From Pontibacter ruber (GTDB taxonomy: Bacteria; Bacteroidota; Bacteroidia; Cytophagales; Hymenobacteraceae): DNA of 64,000 nucleotides. Both the position numbers and the translations under genes were made by a program. Under the pieces are notes generated by a model. The model had not been told where the DNA came from. It saw only the letters and a program-made list of their open reading frames with translations, and made no database searches. This document shows, in pieces, positions 60,611 through 64,000 of this stretch (positions within the stretch are counted from its first letter, which is position 1; every line of letters starts with the position of its first letter). The stretch lies in the NCBI RefSeq assembly GCF_023630205.1, contig NZ_JALPRR010000002.1:236899-300898 (forward strand). Direction: 5' to 3'.

Positions 60611-61879
60611 ATGCAAAGCCAGTTCAAAGCACTTACTTTATCCTACAAGCATGCACCTATTGCTGTTCGCGAGGCAGTAGCCCTGAATGAGATCGCCTGT
60701 AAAAACCTGCTCGACAAGATAAAAGAATTTACCGGCGCACAGGACGTGTTGGTGCTTTCTACCTGCAACCGTACCGAAGTATACTACGCCTCCGCGCAAG
60801 ACTACTCCAAAGAGATCATCAAATTGATCGCCATGGAGAAAGGCTTTATTGCAACGAAAGAGATTACGCCATACTTCAGGCACATCACCCGGCACGAGGA
60901 CGCGGTAAAGCACCTGTTTTACGTAGCGCTTGGCCTCGAGTCGCAGGTAGTGGGCGATATGCAGATCCTGAACCAGGTGAAGAAAGCTTACCAGTGGGCC
61001 GCTGATGCCGACATGGCAGGTTCGTTCCTGCACCGCTTGCTGCACACCATCTTCTTTACTAATAAGCAGGTGTTTAACGAGACCAGTTTCTTCGACGGCG
61101 CTGCTTCGGTATCGTATGCGACGGTAGAACTGGTAGAAGAACTGACCAAACGCATGACAGACCCGCGCGTTCTCATGATCGGCGTAGGAGAGATCGGCGC
61201 TAATGTTTGCGATAACTTCCAGAAATCTAAGGTGAACAACGTGATCATTGCCAACCGCACGCACCACAAAGCCCTGGAGCTGGCCGAAAAAACCAACGCT
61301 ACGGCTGTGTACTGGGAAAACGTATGGGAAGAGATCAAGCTGGCCGATGTGGTGATCTCCTCTGTGCCGGGCGACTGCTTCTTTATCAGCAAAGAAGAAG
61401 TAGAAAAGCAGGGAGAAGTAAACACCAGGTTTTTCATTGACCTGTCTATGCCGCGCAGTATCGACAGCGAACTGGCAACACTGCCGGACACACAAGTATA
61501 CAACGTCGACAACATCCGCAACCGTGCTACCGAGGCCTTGGAGAAGCGCATGGCTGCCATACCGCAGGTGCAGGCAATTATTGCAGAGGCCATGGCCGAG
61601 TTCCAGTCGTGGACGCGCGAGATGGTGATGTCGCCGGCGATACAGCAATTTAAGAGCCGCCTGGAGCAGATACGCCAGCAGGAAATTGCCCGCCACCTGA
61701 AAAACCTGGGTGCCGAAGAGCGCGAGCTGGTAGAAGGCATTACCAAAAACATCCTGAACAAGATCGTAAAACTACCGGTGCTGGAGCTGAAAGCTGCCTG
61801 TCAGCGTGGCGAATCAGAAGCGTTGCTAGAGGGCCTGAGCGCCCTGTTCAACCTGGAAAAGCAGGAAGCAAAAGTATAA
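60611..61879 (+). CDS. hemA: Glutamyl-tRNA reductase
   Basis: 422 residues, standard length. Reduces glutamyl-tRNA to glutamate-1-semialdehyde, the first committed step of tetrapyrrole synthesis by the C5 route. Seen: LTLSYKHAPIAVREAVALNE, LVLSTCNRTEVYYAS with the catalytic Cys, GLESQVVGDMQILNQVKKAY, VLMIGVGEIGANVCDNF (NADPH fold) and the C-terminal dimerisation helices. It is the third heme gene in the window. The promoter carries a Crp/FNR-type box centred near -41.5. The stop codon is part of a heptamer (AAA GTA TAA, Lys-Val-stop). No hemC/hemD follows, so the heme genes are scattered. Confidence 0.95.
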   Translation: MQSQFKALTLSYKHAPIAVREAVALNEIACKNLLDKIKEFTGAQDVLVLSTCNRTEVYYASAQDYSKEIIKLIAMEKGFIATKEITPYFRHITRHEDAVKHLFYVALGLESQVVGDMQILNQVKKAYQWAADADMAGSFLHRLLHTIFFTNKQVFNETSFFDGAASVSYATVELVEELTKRMTDPRVLMIGVGEIGANVCDNFQKSKVNNVIIANRTHHKALELAEKTNATAVYWENVWEEIKLADVVISSVPGDCFFISKEEVEKQGEVNTRFFIDLSMPRSIDSELATLPDTQVYNVDNIRNRATEALEKRMAAIPQVQAIIAEAMAEFQSWTREMVMSPAIQQFKSRLEQIRQQEIARHLKNLGAEERELVEGITKNILNKIVKLPVLELKAACQRGESEALLEGLSALFNLEKQEAKV

Positions 61880-61899
61880 ACTATAATAACGGACGCATG

Positions 61900-61937
61900 A
61901 CAGCCTCCCGGCCATTTGGTTGGGAGGCTGTTGTGTT
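61900..61937 (+). terminator. Terminator after hemA
   Basis: ACAGCCTCCC (61900-61909) pairs with GGGAGGCTGT (61922-61931) around a 12-nt loop, followed by TGTGTTTT. Confidence 0.75.
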
Positions 61938-62065
61938 TTAGGCCAGAGCAGTTTGTACTTCCTGAATGGCCTCGTTTTCGTAAACTAAAGAAACACAGTA
62001 TACTACACCGTCTACTTCAGGATGTACTATAGTTCGAGTGTGCCTGGTAATTTTTTACATGAAAA

Positions 62066-63139
62066 ATGGAAATGAAGCTGGAGGATTTGGGATATAGCGA
62101 CGCGCTGGAGAGGTTCAGGATCGAGCACCATCTCCGAGACTTTGAGATCGGAAGGGTTATCGCAGAGCATAAAGAACGCTACACGGTTAAGACAGCTCAA
62201 GGAGAATACGACGCCGAAATTACGGGCAACATGCGGTTTGCTGCCCGGGGCCGCGAAGATTATCCTGCTGTCGGGGATTGGGTGGCAGTGGCAACCTATG
62301 ATCCGGACCTGGCCATTATTCACGCGATCCTGCCCAGGTTTTCCGTCCTAAAAAGGCAGGCAGTCGGGCAGTTCGGCGAAGTGCAGCTCATCGCTACCAA
62401 CATTGACTACGCCTTGATTGTGCAGGCCCTCGACCGGGATTTCAACATCAACCGGCTTGAACGGTACCTTACCATCTGCCATGCTTCAAAAGTTGAGCCT
62501 ATTATCATACTTACCAAAGCTGATTTACTGGATGAAAAACAGATCAAAGAGATTGTAGAAAGTATAAAAGCACGTGTTAAAGATGTTCCGGTAATAGCCA
62601 TAAGCAATGAGACACGGCGCGGGTATGAGGAGCTGACCAGGTTAATAAGGAAGGGCAAGACCTACTGCCTGCTTGGCTCATCGGGTGTCGGAAAGTCTTC
62701 TTTGCTGAATGCTCTCTCCGGCGACACCGTGATGAAAACCGGTGCCATCAGCCAGAGCACGCACAAAGGCAGGCACGTTACGAGTCATCGGGAGCTGATC
62801 GTGCTGGAAAATGGTGGCATCGTGATCGACAACCCCGGCATGCGGGAAGTAGGTATTGCGGATGCAGCAGGCGGCCTGCAAACAACATTCGACAAGATCG
62901 TGAGCCTGGCAAAAGGCTGTAAGTTCAAAGACTGTACCCATACTTCTGAAGCTGGGTGCCGCGTGCTGGAAGCGGTTGGAAGAGGAGAGATAGACAAAGC
63001 CGCATACGAGAACTACCTGAAAATGGAACGGGAGAAAGCGCACTTTACATCAACGGTTGCAGAGCGCAGGAAAAAGGAAAAGGGGTTCGGGAAAATGATG
63101 AAGGATTACAAAAAGACCATCAGGAAGAATAACCTCTGA
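62066..63139 (+). CDS. rsgA: Ribosome small subunit-dependent GTPase A
   Basis: 357 residues. An OB-fold N-terminal domain (RYTVKTAQGEYDAEITGNMR), a circularly permuted GTPase domain with motif order G4 (ILTKADLL), G5, G1 (LGSSGVGKSSLLNALSG), G3 (DNPGMRE), and a zinc domain (CKFKDCTHTSEAGC with the Cys/His ligands), then a basic helical tail. RsgA checks late 30S subunit assembly. Start is ATG 62066, with another ATG two codons later. The N-terminus is longer than in E. coli-type proteins by a short acidic piece (EDLGYSDALERF), common in a variant group of RsgA paralogues. The gene is preceded by an ordinary 186-bp gap holding the hemA terminator. Confidence 0.92.
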   Translation: MEMKLEDLGYSDALERFRIEHHLRDFEIGRVIAEHKERYTVKTAQGEYDAEITGNMRFAARGREDYPAVGDWVAVATYDPDLAIIHAILPRFSVLKRQAVGQFGEVQLIATNIDYALIVQALDRDFNINRLERYLTICHASKVEPIIILTKADLLDEKQIKEIVESIKARVKDVPVIAISNETRRGYEELTRLIRKGKTYCLLGSSGVGKSSLLNALSGDTVMKTGAISQSTHKGRHVTSHRELIVLENGGIVIDNPGMREVGIADAAGGLQTTFDKIVSLAKGCKFKDCTHTSEAGCRVLEAVGRGEIDKAAYENYLKMEREKAHFTSTVAERRKKEKGFGKMMKDYKKTIRKNNL

Positions 63140-63171
63140 AACGACTCACAGCAATTTATACTTTGTAGCAG

Positions 63172-64000
63172 ATGAACTTACCGGAACAAATGCAGGCCAT
63201 GGTACTGGAGGAACAGGGAAAGCCGCTGGTGTATAAAGCAGTTCCCATACCTGTTCCCGCTGAGCAGCAGGTGCTGGTGAAGGTGATTGCCTGTGGCGTT
63301 TGCCGCACCGATCTGCACATCCTGGACAGGGAGCTTACCCAGCCCAAGCTGCCGCTCATCATGGGGCATGAGATCATCGGGCAAGTAGTACGTGTGGGAA
63401 GTGCCGTGACCAGGCTGCAGGAGGGAGAATACGTGGGTATCCCCTGGTTGGGCTATACCTGCGGCAAGTGCCGTTACTGCCAGAAAGACAAAGAGAACCT
63501 CTGCGAAAATGCCCGTTTCACCGGCTATACTTTGGATGGGGGCTATGCAGAGTATACTGTCGCCTATGCTAACTACTGCTTTCCGTTGGGTTCGCTTCCT
63601 GCCAGTCCTGCGTCGGCGCCCTTGCTTTGCGCCGGCCTGATCGGCTACCGCTCTTACCGTATGATGGGCGAGCATGTAGAGCGCTTTGGCATTTACGGCT
63701 TTGGTGCGGCAGCGCACATCATTATTCAAATGGCAGTTTTCCAAAAAAAGCAAGTATACGCCTTCACCCGCCCCGGCGACAAGGAAACACAAGCTTTTGC
63801 GCTTCGGTTGGGCGCTGTGTGGGCCGGGGATGCGAGCGAAGCGCCACCCGAAAAGCTCGATGCCTCCATCATTTTTGCGCCTGCCGGTGAGCTCGTTCCC
63901 AAAGCCCTGACCGACACCGACAAGGGAGGCGTGGTGGTGTGCGGCGGCATCCACATGAGCGACATTCCTTCGTTTCCTTACCGCATACTTTGGGAAGAAC
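63172..64000 (+). CDS. Zinc-dependent alcohol dehydrogenase, 3' truncated
   Basis: 276 codons are visible; the frame runs off the window, so the end is missing (family length near 330-350). MDR-type dehydrogenase: catalytic zinc site CGVCRTDLHIL and GHEIIGQVV, structural zinc Cys cluster CGKCRYCQKDKENLC, ARFTGYTLDGGYAEYTV, and a Rossmann segment IYGFGAAAHIII in place of the usual GxGxxG. The sequence fits the 'alcohol dehydrogenase family 2' group. The start ATG at 63172 comes six bases after TTTATACTTTG, a promoter-like string, so the mRNA may be nearly leaderless. Substrate not known; oxidation of alcohols or reduction of aldehydes with NAD(P). Confidence 0.88.
   Translation, partial: MNLPEQMQAMVLEEQGKPLVYKAVPIPVPAEQQVLVKVIACGVCRTDLHILDRELTQPKLPLIMGHEIIGQVVRVGSAVTRLQEGEYVGIPWLGYTCGKCRYCQKDKENLCENARFTGYTLDGGYAEYTVAYANYCFPLGSLPASPASAPLLCAGLIGYRSYRMMGEHVERFGIYGFGAAAHIIIQMAVFQKKQVYAFTRPGDKETQAFALRLGAVWAGDASEAPPEKLDASIIFAPAGELVPKALTDTDKGGVVVCGGIHMSDIPSFPYRILWEE

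Noticed and set aside
1..64000. TATACTT as simply a promoter -7 element
   Set aside because: Many copies are within genes, inside terminator stems and after stop codons, and most lack the TAnnTTTG spacing; it may overlap promoters in a few places only.
1..64000. CRISPR arrays, tRNA or rRNA genes, prophage or transposase genes
   Set aside because: No regularly spaced direct repeats, no cloverleaf with a CCA-proximal TTCGAAT-type arm, and no phage or transposase motifs were found by reading.

Overview
The window looks like chromosomal DNA from a Bacteroidota member of the Hymenobacteraceae type; Pontibacter or a close relative is my best guess. The evidence is a SusC/SusD/SusE starch locus, proteins with type IX secretion (T9SS) sorting tails, promoters with the Bacteroidota TAnnTTTG -7 element, few Shine-Dalgarno sequences, and intergenic repeats of kinds common in this phylum. 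No rRNA, tRNA or CRISPR array was found.

Layout. 1-9000: the end of an aminopeptidase P gene, a seven-repeat T9SS protein, a CtlX-type hydrolase, an AEC transporter, an RluF-type pseudouridine synthase, a zinc-ribbon protein and HemJ, then a repeat-rich gap. 9000-23100: hemN, a D-threonine aldolase-like enzyme, an M28 peptidase, a GH25 lysozyme, a Gly/Tyr/Ser-rich disordered protein, a divergent GT2 synthase and glycosidase pair, a nucleotidyltransferase-phosphoesterase operon, a type I phosphodiesterase and ArsC. 23700-27110: an AT-rich island that reads as an integron-type cassette array without an integrase. It carries a subclass-B3-like metallo-beta-lactamase-fold protein and three small genes. 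27168-44674: methylglyoxal synthase, a sugar MFS transporter broken by an in-frame TAG, and an alpha-glucan utilization locus (GH13, susC, susD, susE, GH31, GH13, aldose epimerase). 45000-50030: a Rieske-FAD oxidoreductase operon, a cyanophycinase-like protein, a CBM20-esterase and a YceI protein. 50136-64000: quinol nitric oxide reductase, nadA-nadB, a four-gene two-component cluster ending in a REC-cNMP-Crp regulator, hemA, rsgA and the start of a zinc alcohol dehydrogenase.

Three patterns stand out. (1) hemN, the NO reductase gene and hemA each have a TGA-N6-TCA palindrome whose centre lies exactly 36.5 nt before the last G of a GAnCTTTG -7 element. This is class II Crp/FNR geometry, and a REC-Crp regulator with a fitting recognition helix is encoded between two of these genes. 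(2) The AT-rich island obeys the integron rule: the 7-8 bp box that opens each of three cassettes is the reverse complement of the box that closes it. (3) The heptamer TATACTT/AAGTATA is scattered through genes and spacers far above chance. It often occurs as inverted or tandem pairs at gene ends, like an uptake sequence, and is absent from about 4.5 kb around the cassette island.

All calls rest on reading the sequence and on family knowledge. No database search or computation was run.
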